Shown here: positions 26,318-34,925 of the stretch, piece by piece
How the letters are laid out: each line of letters opens with the position of its first letter
Numbering within the stretch: position 1 is the first letter of the stretch
Assembly: GCA_004553595.1 (NCBI GenBank)
Contig: SFKZ01000001.1
Location: 186,001 to 250,000 of the forward strand
Origin: Methanobrevibacter ruminantium
Lineage (GTDB): Archaea > Methanobacteriota > Methanobacteria > Methanobacteriales > Methanobacteriaceae
Direction: 5' to 3'
DNA: 64,000 bases
The notes under the pieces: model-generated
Database searches by the model: none
Told to the model about the DNA's origin: nothing
What the model saw: the letters and a program-made list of their open reading frames with translations, nothing else
Position numbers and translations under genes: made by a program

Positions 26318-26643
26318 CTAAAAGTAATGGTTAACATTACAATTAGAAACTTTCAATTTCTCTATTTCATTTTCTAATTCTTTTAATCTCAAACAATCCT
26401 CATCATAAACTTTTTCATCCCCATTAATAAATAGCATGATATGCTCGAGATTGATAATTTCAGAATCTATTGAATATAATAAACAATAAGAATATTTTGG
26501 AAAATAGCTTTTTAGCAAAGGATATGCTTTTCTATTAATTCCAATAAACCATTATGAGAACTTATAAAATTTATTATCTCATCACGATTTATCAATTTAA
26601 AATTATCCAATACACACCCCTTTTTACTTTCATGTATTATCAA
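26318..26643 (-). pseudogene. frameshifted paralogue of the HEPN partner
   Basis: From a TTG at 26643 preceded by GGTGAT the frame reads IIHESKKGCVLDNFKLINRD and LLELIEK, then breaks near 26520. One extra A there (GAAAAGC to GAAAAAGC) restores AYPLLKSYFPKYSYCLLYS and the rest down to 26318. Throughout, it is about half identical to the intact partner gene at 25944. The HEPN gene that should follow it is missing, so a second HEPN module has been lost. Confidence 0.8.
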
Positions 26644-26872
26644 AATATCACCTTTTTTAAAAATTAATTAAATATCCTTATTTCTTAAATAATAGTTTAA
26701 AAAAAGTTATATTTAAATGTAACTAAACTAAAAAGTCTTTTTAACGAAATTAAATCAATTTTATACTGATATAGTAAAATTAGAGTGATTTTAACAGATA
26801 TAGTTTTATATAGTAAACCATAGGAAAATGAAAAAATTATAATAAAAATAAAAAAAGAAAAATTATGGAAAT

Positions 26873-29167
26873 CTATTCATTGCTCTTCAAGGATTCAACC
26901 ATATTCACCTTCTTGATCTTTCTTGAAAATGCTAGATTAACAAGAACAGACAATCCAAAGGTAATGAGGAAACTAACAACAAAATTCCATAAGTAAATGT
27001 TGATTGGGAAGCAATACTCATCACCAGTTGACCCCATCATGATTCCCATCAAGATATAAGCTCCTGGAATAGCTAGAATAAACCCAATGGTTGAGAACCA
27101 TAGGTTTTGAGTAAGCAAAAGCCTTCTCAAGCTTTTTGAATTGAATCCAAGAACCTTGAGGGTTGCAAGTTCCCTTTGAATCTCAGTGAATGACAACAGG
27201 CCTAAATTATACAATACCACAACTGCCAAGACAATTGCAAAGGTAGTGAGGACACTTACCATCAAGTCCAATGCTTCAGTCATTGTGTTCCATCCCTTTC
27301 TGATGTCTTCACTTGTTGTAATACTGCTTACTCCAGCATAGTTTTCCTTCACGTCCTTTTGGGTTAAGACAACATTTGTGCTGTAGTTGTAGTCATCCCC
27401 TCCAATCTCATCAAAGACTTCAGGAGACATTATCAATCCTTGGCCGAATGGAATGGAATAGGTTTCTGTAATCTCTGAATCAATCCATTTAGGGTTTCCT
27501 GCAACATGCCACCTTACCTTATCTCCGACCTTCAATCCAAGAACTTCAGCCATCTTGTCTGAAATGGCTATTCCATCAGGATCAAGATGTATATAGTTTC
27601 TATTAGCATCTGTGACCTTGTAATACTCTGAATCGTTCATTACCGTAAGGGTTCCTGTCTTCTTGATTCCCTTATACTTCAATTCAATAGCCTCTTCCCT
27701 GATTCCTTCACCACCGGTCTCATCCAGGATGTGGTCCAATTGTGAATCTGTAATGTTTTCCTCCAATATCAACTTTGAATTGAAGTTATAGATCTGATTG
27801 TACTGCCAATCCTCAACATCGTTGATTGAATCGACCATTCCAAATGCAGATATTACCAAAAGGGCACATGCAAACACTCCAAAGACACTCATGATAGCTC
27901 TGGTCTTGTTCCTTTTTGCATCCCTATAGTTCCATCTTTCATTGAAGCTGAACCTTTTCCATATCTTTGTCCTTTCAATGAGGCCTGAACTTACAAGCTT
28001 TGGAGCCTTTGGCCTGATTGTTTCTGCAGGATTCTCATCGCTGATTCCCTTTACTGAAATGTAGCTTATCAATACTGAAGATACAACCATAAGTCCTGCT
28101 ACAGCAAAGAAGCTGATGTCCCATGAAGGTCCCCAATGTGGAAGAGAGTAGGTTGAAGACATTGTTGGGTAGAATAGATAAGGTATGGTCAAAGGCCCTA
28201 TAATAAGCCCTATAACAGAACCGGTTAAGGACAATACGAATCCATAAGAGAGATAGTGAAGGACTATTGACTTGTTGCTGTAACCCATAGCCTTTAGGGT
28301 ACCTATCTGCATCCTTTGAGTTGAAATGACACGGGACATGGTTGTAACCAAAGTCAAAAGTGATACAAGCACAAATATCGCAGGGAAAATTCCTGAAAAC
28401 ATCTGGTGTTGTGATATCTCATCCTGCAATGTCTTTATCCCAACATTATTGTCACGGTCGACATACTGAACATATGCCTTTTGGCCTAATTTCTCTTCCA
28501 ATGCAGACTTGAAGTCCTTCTCATCCAATTCATCATAGCCATCGAGAGCTATTGTATTGTACTCGATGTCAAAATCAGCGCCTTTAGATGGCATATAAGC
28601 AAAGCCCACTTGAGAAAAGTCTGGAAGCAAACTGCCTTCTTGGATATAATAGACATATTCCGGTGAATACATTATTCCCCTAACTGTTTTAGATACTTCC
28701 TTTCCATCGAACTTTAAGGTGATCTTATCTCCAATATCCAGATTACGGCCATCTGCAAACCTTTTGTCAATCCAGATTCCTTCCTCATCATTAGGGTCAA
28801 AGTCTTTCCCCTTGAAAAGGTAGAATTTGGATATGTTTTGATTTCCCTCTACAATATGCAATGTAATCTCTGGATCTGATGAGTAATTGGCAACCGTATC
28901 CACTACCATCTCCCTTTGAGCATCCTTGATTTCATCCATTGACTTTATTTCGGAAAATACATCATCAGATATTTCCTCTCCATAGATCCATCCATCAGCT
29001 AGGTTTGTATTCTCATAATAACTGCTTGACACATCAACCAAACCTACAGCCTCACCGCTGATTCCAGTAAATGCAAAGACTCCTATAAGCGCCATTAAAA
29101 AAATAGAGAGAAACTGGGCCTTATGATCCTTGAAATCACGTAGCATTTTCCTATATAGCATTTTCAT
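26873..29167 (-). CDS. ABC transporter permease, FtsX/MacB family
   Basis: A 764-residue permease with two FtsX-type units. The N-terminal membrane anchor (KAQFLSIFLMALIGVFAFTG) is followed by a large extracytoplasmic domain, three spans near 265-380, a second extracytoplasmic domain and three more spans near the C terminus (about 640-755). Such LolCDE/MacB-type systems move lipids, peptides or proteins or act as mechanotransmitters. The ATG at 29167 follows GTGAT; a TTG five codons earlier is possible. The ATPase partner is the next gene upstream. Confidence 0.85.
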   Translation of the reverse strand: MKMLYRKMLRDFKDHKAQFLSIFLMALIGVFAFTGISGEAVGLVDVSSSYYENTNLADGWIYGEEISDDVFSEIKSMDEIKDAQREMVVDTVANYSSDPEITLHIVEGNQNISKFYLFKGKDFDPNDEEGIWIDKRFADGRNLDIGDKITLKFDGKEVSKTVRGIMYSPEYVYYIQEGSLLPDFSQVGFAYMPSKGADFDIEYNTIALDGYDELDEKDFKSALEEKLGQKAYVQYVDRDNNVGIKTLQDEISQHQMFSGIFPAIFVLVSLLTLVTTMSRVISTQRMQIGTLKAMGYSNKSIVLHYLSYGFVLSLTGSVIGLIIGPLTIPYLFYPTMSSTYSLPHWGPSWDISFFAVAGLMVVSSVLISYISVKGISDENPAETIRPKAPKLVSSGLIERTKIWKRFSFNERWNYRDAKRNKTRAIMSVFGVFACALLVISAFGMVDSINDVEDWQYNQIYNFNSKLILEENITDSQLDHILDETGGEGIREEAIELKYKGIKKTGTLTVMNDSEYYKVTDANRNYIHLDPDGIAISDKMAEVLGLKVGDKVRWHVAGNPKWIDSEITETYSIPFGQGLIMSPEVFDEIGGDDYNYSTNVVLTQKDVKENYAGVSSITTSEDIRKGWNTMTEALDLMVSVLTTFAIVLAVVVLYNLGLLSFTEIQRELATLKVLGFNSKSLRRLLLTQNLWFSTIGFILAIPGAYILMGIMMGSTGDEYCFPINIYLWNFVVSFLITFGLSVLVNLAFSRKIKKVNMVESLKSNE

Positions 29168-29265
29168 ATTATCACTTTTCAAAAATAGAAGGAACTTAAC
29201 CTATAATTCATCATTTAAATTGAGCAATCAAAACTCTAATATTCTTATTGAAAAAACGAGAATTC

Positions 29266-29970
29266 CTACCACTCTATCTCATGTACATCCAAGGGATTTT
29301 CATTGACCATAATGCTTTCAATCTTACCGTTTTTGATTCTAATCAGCTTGTCTGCTGCATCAGCAAGCTTTGAGTTGTGTGTTACAATAACTACAGTTGT
29401 ATCCTTTTCATGGCACTTGTTTTGAAGCAATGAAAGGATCAATACCCCTGTATTTGAATCAAGAGCTCCTGTCGGCTCATCACAAAGTAGCATTGCAGGT
29501 TCCTTTGCCAAAGCCCTTGCAATTGATACCCTTTGCTGTTCACCACCTGAAAGTTGAGCTGGGAATTGGTTTCCATGGCCTGTAAGGCCTACAGATTCAA
29601 GGATCTCATCACCATTGACATCCACATCTGTGATATCCTTCATCAATTCAACGTTTTCCTTTGCAGTCAAGTTTGGAATCAGGTTATAAAACTGGAATAT
29701 GAAGCCAACACTTTTAGCCCTATACTTTGTAAGCTCATCATCATTGAAATCTACAATATTCTGCCCATCAACTATTATCTTTCCACTTGTAGCAGTGTCC
29801 AAACCACCGAGCAAATTCAATAAGGTGGATTTGCCTGCACCGGATGGACCTAAAATAACAACGAATTCCCCTTTTTCAATCTTAAGGCTTAAATTATCCA
29901 AGGCCTTCAATTCATGGTCTCCGCTTTTATAGATTCTGGATACGTTTTCAAATTCTATCATTGTTGACAT
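29266..29970 (-). CDS. ABC transporter ATP-binding protein, LolD/MacB type
   Basis: The 234-residue ATPase has Walker A LGPSGAGKSTLLNLLGG, a Q-loop (FIFQFYNLIPNLTA), the signature QLSGGEQQRVSIARAL, Walker B MLLCDEPTGALD and an H-loop THN. It is typical of the FtsX-partner group and pairs with the permease 98 bp downstream. I chose ATG 29970, which has GAGG six bases upstream; frames open further upstream lack a binding site. A perfect 14-bp palindrome, GTTGACATGTCAAC, is centred on this start codon, so a repressor or an RNA fold may act here. Confidence 0.92.
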   Translation of the reverse strand: MSTMIEFENVSRIYKSGDHELKALDNLSLKIEKGEFVVILGPSGAGKSTLLNLLGGLDTATSGKIIVDGQNIVDFNDDELTKYRAKSVGFIFQFYNLIPNLTAKENVELMKDITDVDVNGDEILESVGLTGHGNQFPAQLSGGEQQRVSIARALAKEPAMLLCDEPTGALDSNTGVLILSLLQNKCHEKDTTVVIVTHNSKLADAADKLIRIKNGKIESIMVNENPLDVHEIEW

Positions 29971-30296
29971 GTCAACCCTCATTCTTAAATGATTAATTAA
30001 CAAGATTCTTATCAAATTAAATTGTTCTCATCATAAAGTTTATTTCTTAAATTATATAAATTTTTAGGTATACCAAAATATTATGATATATAAAAAATTT
30101 CAAATTTTCAATAAATCATAAGTTTCCTAAAAGGTCATATGCAATCTTTTAAGGCATGCAAAAACTTCTTATTAATAGTATAGAGAAAATGCTTAATATA
30201 CTTAATCAATAACTAAAAAATTATAAATAAATAAAAAATAAATATAAATAGAAATAAAAACTCTTTCAAGAGTTCAAACTAAAGACAGGTATTTTT
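29971..30296. other. divergent intergenic region
   Basis: AT-rich promoter region between the ABC exporter operon and the membrane phosphodiesterase gene. No repeat or RNA gene was seen. An AAAGACAGGT stretch just before 30297 may serve as ribosome binding site. Confidence 0.4.
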
Positions 30297-32579
30297 ATGA
30301 CAAGCTCAATCAGGGAAGATGTAAAGAAAGCCATAATGTTTATCGTTTACTTGATTTTAGAGGTAAGCATCTTCTTCATCATTACAAAAACTCTTGGAGG
30401 AATAGGTATACCTGACTTTAGAACCGCATTTCTGGTCATAATTCTGCTGTCTTTAGTAAACGCCATATTATGGCCTCTCTTAAGCTATTTTTCACTTAGA
30501 TTCATTGTGGTGACACTTGGATTTGGAACATTCCTTATCGACGGAATACTCCTTTACATCATAAGCCTATTCATTCCTAGCGTTCATATCAGCGGAATAG
30601 CATTGTTTTCAGTTCCCCTTCTGATTGGACTCATTTCTTCTCTTGTTTCACTTGTATTGAACATTGATGATGACGACAGCTATTACCACAACATTCTTGA
30701 AAAGGAAATGAAGGCAATCTATCCCAAAACTAATGAGAAGGAAGGTTTCATATTCCTTGAAATAGATGGGCTTTCCCATCATACATTAAGAAAGGCATTG
30801 GAAAATGGAGACATGCCTACCTTATCCAAATGGCTAAGTGATGGAAGCCATAAGCTTGCAAGATGGGAAACAGACCTGTCAAGCCAGACATCCTCATCAC
30901 AGGCAGGGATACTTCATGGAAACAACAATAACATTCCAGCATTCCGTTGGGTTGAAAAGGAAAAGGACAATCGTCTAATATCCTCTAATGGAAGGGATAA
31001 CTCAGAGCTTATTGAAAGGAGAATATCTAATGGAAAAGGTCTTCTTTCAAACAATGGAGCAAGCAGAAGCAATCTCTTTTCAGGTGATGCAACAGACCAC
31101 ATATTGACATTCAGCAAATTCGCAATTTCCAAGGCTATCAAGTCAAGAAGCTGGTATTACTTGTACTCAAAGCCTTATGCAATCACAAGAATCCTGATAC
31201 TCTTCATATTTGACATGATTATGGAATTCGCCTCAAGGATGAGGCATTTATTCAAGAACATACAGCCTAGATTGAAATGGAGAGGATTGGCATACTATGT
31301 TGCACGTGCAGGTACAAATGTGGCCATGAGGGAAGCTACAACACTTACCTTAATCGGGGATATCCTTGCAGGAAACTACAATGCGATTTATGCAACATAT
31401 ATGGGATATGATGAAATAGCTCACCACTCAGGTGTAGAGGATTACGATTCATTTTATGCACTCAGGCAAATAGACAGGCAATTCAAGCGTTTGGAAAAGG
31501 CAATGGAAAAATCTGCAAGAACATACAAGGTCATTGTATTGTCAGACCATGGCCAATCCAATGGATTCACATTCAAGGAAAAATACGGTGAAAGCTTGAA
31601 TGATTTGGTAAAGGATCTCTTGCCGGATGACATTTCAGTTCACAGTATTCTTCACTCAAATGATGACCACTTCAGGGAAAAATACTCTCTAAAGCCATAT
31701 GTTGAAGACAATCTTGAAAAGGTGGATAGAAGAATTGAAAGATCCATAGATAACACAAAAGAAAAAATAGACACCAGAATAGACAACACCAAGGAAAGAA
31801 TAGACAACACAAAAGAAAAAATAGACACCAGAATAGACAACACCAAGGAAAGAATAGATTCAAGGCTTGACTTTGAAATAAGCCCACGTGAAAAGTTCAA
31901 TGAGATAAAGAACAACTCTTCAACATTGGAGTATTTCAATAAGCTGAAAAGCGAACGAAGCTTCCTAAACAGCGATGAGCCATTCACCAAAAGACTCAAT
32001 AAGATTTCAACTGACTTGAACCTGAATATACTATTTTCAAACAAGACAAAAGTCAGTGAGAAAACCGCTCAAACATTGGTTCTCTCTTCCGGAAATTTAG
32101 GATTGATTTATTTCACAGACTGGTCCAATAGAATGACATATGAGCAGATAGAAGATGCATTTCCTGGACTCATCAGTGGATTAGCTCATCATGAAGGAAT
32201 AGGATTCGTTATGGTGAAATCAGATATATATGATACAATAGTATTGTCAAACGATGATGTGCTTTACCTTGATACAGAGGAGTATTATGGAAATCATTTC
32301 CTCGACAGCTTTGGAGAAAACACCATCAGAAAGCTTAAAAGAACAGATGAATTCGCACATGTTCCAGACATTTTGGTAAACAGTGCATATGACATTGACA
32401 GTGAGGAGGTCTATGCATTTGAGGAATTGATCGGAAGCCACGGAGGAGCTGGAGGAAACCAGCAATATCCATTTATCCTATATCCAAGTGAATGGTCATT
32501 GGAAGAGGAAATATTCGGCTCTGAAAATGTCTATAAGTTCTTTAAAAGCGAGATGGAAAAGTCCTGGAATGAAAAATAG
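30297..32579 (+). CDS. membrane-anchored alkaline-phosphatase-superfamily phosphodiesterase
   Basis: A 760-residue protein. The first 125 residues hold four spans of the phage-holin-4/YvlD type. A type I phosphodiesterase/nucleotide pyrophosphatase-like domain begins at FIFLEIDGLSHHTL (about 151); the metal and nucleophile region is SSQTSSSQAGILHG, with YMGYDEIAHHSG and VLSDHGQSNG further on, followed by GSHGGAGG near 718. Between about 480 and 525 lies a charged repeat (NTKEKIDTRIDNTKERID twice). The substrate may be a lipid- or polyol-linked phosphate at the membrane. A truncated paralogue lies at 10751. Confidence 0.82.
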   Translation: MTSSIREDVKKAIMFIVYLILEVSIFFIITKTLGGIGIPDFRTAFLVIILLSLVNAILWPLLSYFSLRFIVVTLGFGTFLIDGILLYIISLFIPSVHISGIALFSVPLLIGLISSLVSLVLNIDDDDSYYHNILEKEMKAIYPKTNEKEGFIFLEIDGLSHHTLRKALENGDMPTLSKWLSDGSHKLARWETDLSSQTSSSQAGILHGNNNNIPAFRWVEKEKDNRLISSNGRDNSELIERRISNGKGLLSNNGASRSNLFSGDATDHILTFSKFAISKAIKSRSWYYLYSKPYAITRILILFIFDMIMEFASRMRHLFKNIQPRLKWRGLAYYVARAGTNVAMREATTLTLIGDILAGNYNAIYATYMGYDEIAHHSGVEDYDSFYALRQIDRQFKRLEKAMEKSARTYKVIVLSDHGQSNGFTFKEKYGESLNDLVKDLLPDDISVHSILHSNDDHFREKYSLKPYVEDNLEKVDRRIERSIDNTKEKIDTRIDNTKERIDNTKEKIDTRIDNTKERIDSRLDFEISPREKFNEIKNNSSTLEYFNKLKSERSFLNSDEPFTKRLNKISTDLNLNILFSNKTKVSEKTAQTLVLSSGNLGLIYFTDWSNRMTYEQIEDAFPGLISGLAHHEGIGFVMVKSDIYDTIVLSNDDVLYLDTEEYYGNHFLDSFGENTIRKLKRTDEFAHVPDILVNSAYDIDSEEVYAFEELIGSHGGAGGNQQYPFILYPSEWSLEEEIFGSENVYKFFKSEMEKSWNEK
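31748..31858 (+). repeat. 54-bp in-frame tandem repeat
   Basis: Two nearly identical 54-bp units encode an 18-residue heptad-like repeat (DNTKEKIDTRIDNTKERI) within the phosphodiesterase gene. The units differ by at most one or two bases, so the duplication is recent. It lengthens a likely coiled coil. Confidence 0.75.
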
Positions 32580-32640
32580 AATAAAAAAAGTATAGGTCTT
32601 TTTTTAAAATAGCTAATCAATAAAACCAACTATTTTTTAA

Positions 32641-32733
32641 ATTAAATCCAGTTTAATACCTAAAAACATTATAAATAACTATTCCGATTAAATCAAGTTT
32701 AATACCTAAAAACATTATAAATAACTATTCAAG
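32641..32733 (-). repeat. 46/47-bp tandem duplication after the MgtE gene
   Basis: Units at 32641-32686 and 32687-32733 both run ATTAAATC.AGTTTAATACC to AACTATTC. A third start of the unit (ATTAAATCAAGC) overlaps the MgtE stop codon, so the gene's 3' end has been copied outwards. Confidence 0.75.
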
Positions 32734-32734
32734 A

Positions 32735-34084
32735 TTAAATCAAGCTTAAAAGACCTAAAGAGACTACAATCAAAATCAATGTTGATATTGAATCTGTAAG
32801 GCTTGTAGACAATGGAATGACAATATTATCCGGATCAAGGCCTCTTCTATATGAAATGGTAGATATATAGAAGACTACAAGCAACATGATTAGAATCAAG
32901 ATCATACCTGCAATAAGGCTTATCAATATTGATTGAAGGTATCCGACACCAATGTTATTGAAAGCTATTGTTGAGGATTCAGCCAAGAATCCAATTAAAG
33001 GATACATTACAATAGCTAATGTCACAATAGCTATGAAGTTTTCCATAGTGTGCTTTTTAGGTCTCAATACCGGGTCGATTAAACCGGAGTGAAGACCTGA
33101 AGACAATCTTGCACCTAAGATACTTACCAAACCGCCACTTTCACCAGAGAACAATGGAACCAATGTAAGCAATGTTTGGTTCTTTAGGAGTGTGCTGAGT
33201 GAATTGTTCAATATTCCACCAGCAACGGTTCCCAATATGGAACAGCCGAACAGAACTGGAGTGGATTGCCTAACTATATACCTTACCTCATTGTCAGCTG
33301 TGTATCCTGAAATCAATGAGACAAGTGTAATCAATATGATGATGGCAAACAATACCATCTTGACGATCGGGTCAAAGCCAATTAGATTGACAATCAAGAC
33401 ACTTAAAATGATTGCAGGCAAGGTGAAGAAGTCTCCTACAGCTGCAATGAAAGGTGTTGTGATGTTATCTGGGTCCCAACCCCCTTCAAAACTCTTAAGT
33501 GAAATGAACATTGTAATAGGAAGCATGATGACTGTTGATATCAATCCAGCGATGAATGAAATCAATACAAAGTCAAATAGGCTTATGCTTGGGAAATTGA
33601 ATAATATGCAGATTAACTTTGCAATGGCTCCAAGCAAGACTGAAAGGACCATAGTCAAGATAATTGAAGCTGTAATGTTTTCATCCAGAAGGTCTGACCT
33701 TTTGAATTCTGGAGATATTGTACCGATGTGGAGGTGAGTGCTTAATCTTGATCCGAAGGACCCAAAGATGTTTCCTCTCATTCCAATAGCTCCTGGAATG
33801 ATTACCATAAGGCCAGGATAGGTCTGGAGGAAGAATTCCATGTTTCCTAAAATGATACCTGCACACAAGTCACCTACAGCACAAATGGAAAGGGCAATTA
33901 GGCTTTCCTTCAAAACAGAATCAGTGTCAGCTAAAAATTCTCTTATGTAGCTTAGAAAACGTGCTGGAAGTGAAACAATGAACTTTACAGCATTGAATAA
34001 AAATAGAATAATGCTAACAACCAATGTGATGAGAGATTCCCCAAATTGACGTACCATCTTCATTAGACTTTTCAACTGGTTCAC
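32735..34084 (-). CDS. MgtE/SLC41-like divalent cation transporter, two-domain
   Basis: The 449 residues hold two MgtE/SLC41 membrane modules in tandem. Each carries the signature seen in GAIGMRGNIFGSFGSRLST (about 98-116) and in SGESGGLVSILGARLSSGLH (about 309-328), and each has a G.DPDN loop (GGWDPDNITTPF, RGLDPDNIVIPL). It lacks the cytoplasmic N and CBS domains of bacterial MgtE, as in eukaryotic SLC41. It likely moves Mg2+ or a related ion. The upstream PhoU/TrkA-C gene is in the same direction and probably regulates it. Confidence 0.88.
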   Translation of the reverse strand: MNQLKSLMKMVRQFGESLITLVVSIILFLFNAVKFIVSLPARFLSYIREFLADTDSVLKESLIALSICAVGDLCAGIILGNMEFFLQTYPGLMVIIPGAIGMRGNIFGSFGSRLSTHLHIGTISPEFKRSDLLDENITASIILTMVLSVLLGAIAKLICILFNFPSISLFDFVLISFIAGLISTVIMLPITMFISLKSFEGGWDPDNITTPFIAAVGDFFTLPAIILSVLIVNLIGFDPIVKMVLFAIIILITLVSLISGYTADNEVRYIVRQSTPVLFGCSILGTVAGGILNNSLSTLLKNQTLLTLVPLFSGESGGLVSILGARLSSGLHSGLIDPVLRPKKHTMENFIAIVTLAIVMYPLIGFLAESSTIAFNNIGVGYLQSILISLIAGMILILIMLLVVFYISTISYRRGLDPDNIVIPLSTSLTDSISTLILIVVSLGLLSLI

Positions 34085-34142
34085 CTCCTATCATCATAGT
34101 GTCACATCCATACATATTAAATAAATAATTTAATTGAAATCA

Positions 34143-34218
34143 AATTCATATAAACTCTAAAAATACACAAACAATAAAGATCAATTCATATAAACTCTAA
34201 AAATACACAAACAATAAA
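34143..34218 (-). repeat. 40-bp tandem duplication before the MgtE gene
   Basis: A 36-base sequence beginning AATTCATATAAACTCTAAAA occurs at 34143-34178 and at 34183-34218 without mismatch. It lies in the spacer between the PhoU/TrkA-C and MgtE genes. Confidence 0.8.
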
Positions 34219-34229
34219 TCAAAATTGAA

Positions 34230-34838
34230 TTAATCGTCATCGATAAATTCTTCAATATTTCCTAAATCTTCTAAATGCATTTCTCCATCTGCTAATTTTT
34301 CAATAATTTCAGTTCCTGTTTCGGATCCTTTAGCAATCAAAACATCTCCTGCAAGGATAACAGTGTTTTTGTCAGGACCATAAATCCAGGAATCCCCACG
34401 TCTGATGGAAATGATTCTCATACCGGTACGGTTGAGCAATAGCAATTCTCCTAAGGATTGGTTTGTTAAAGCAGAGCTTTCCTCAACATTTACACGAATG
34501 ATGTTCCTTTCGGATTCTTCCATAACCATTTTGAATACAAGGTGTGGTTCGAATCCCTTTAATGTCAAGTCAGCTAAATCCTTTGCAGCGTTTCCCATGG
34601 ATTCAGCAGCTTCTGCAATCTCAAGCAATGTAGTCAATTTTTCTGCATCCTCAAGTGAACGGGCAGCTACAAGAGATTGCTTCTTTATTTCATAATTCAT
34701 GCTGTTGAGTCTGTTTTCAAGGGTCAATACCTCTTCTGCTGCAGCTTTGTTGTTGAATAAAACAGCAGAATAAGCCAAATCAACCATTAATTCCGACATG
34801 TCTTTCATTTCAATTAAAATATCTTTTACACTTGGCAT
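34230..34838 (-). CDS. PhoU/TrkA-C domain regulator of ion transport
   Basis: The 202 residues combine a helical PhoU-like N half (MSELMVDLAYSAVLF onward to LADLTLKGF) and a TrkA-C (RCK-C) domain from about 118 (SSALTNQSLGELLLLNRTGM, IISIRRGDSWIYGPD, LAGDVLIAKGS). Such proteins gate or bind potassium and magnesium transporters in response to ligands, including cyclic dinucleotides. It is directly upstream of the MgtE-like transporter in one operon. The pairing supports a cation transport role. Confidence 0.88.
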   Translation of the reverse strand: MPSVKDILIEMKDMSELMVDLAYSAVLFNNKAAAEEVLTLENRLNSMNYEIKKQSLVAARSLEDAEKLTTLLEIAEAAESMGNAAKDLADLTLKGFEPHLVFKMVMEESERNIIRVNVEESSALTNQSLGELLLLNRTGMRIISIRRGDSWIYGPDKNTVILAGDVLIAKGSETGTEIIEKLADGEMHLEDLGNIEEFIDDD

Positions 34839-34925
34839 TTTTAAAACCTTCTTTAATTAATATGTAATAAATAAGCATAATTCGCAATATAAGTTAAAAA
34901 TTCAAATAAAAAATCAAATTAAAAT

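Noticed and set aside
31652..32044. 130-codon repetitive frame on the minus strand
   Set aside because: It mirrors the 54-bp coding repeat of the phosphodiesterase gene.
33192..33737. 181-codon open frame on the + strand
   Set aside because: It lies fully inside the MgtE-like gene on the other strand, where the signatures are clear; no ribosome binding site or family pattern.
34540..34565. GGTTCGAATCC, like a tRNA T-arm
   Set aside because: It sits in the PhoU/TrkA-C coding sequence, and no acceptor, D or anticodon stem can be drawn around it.
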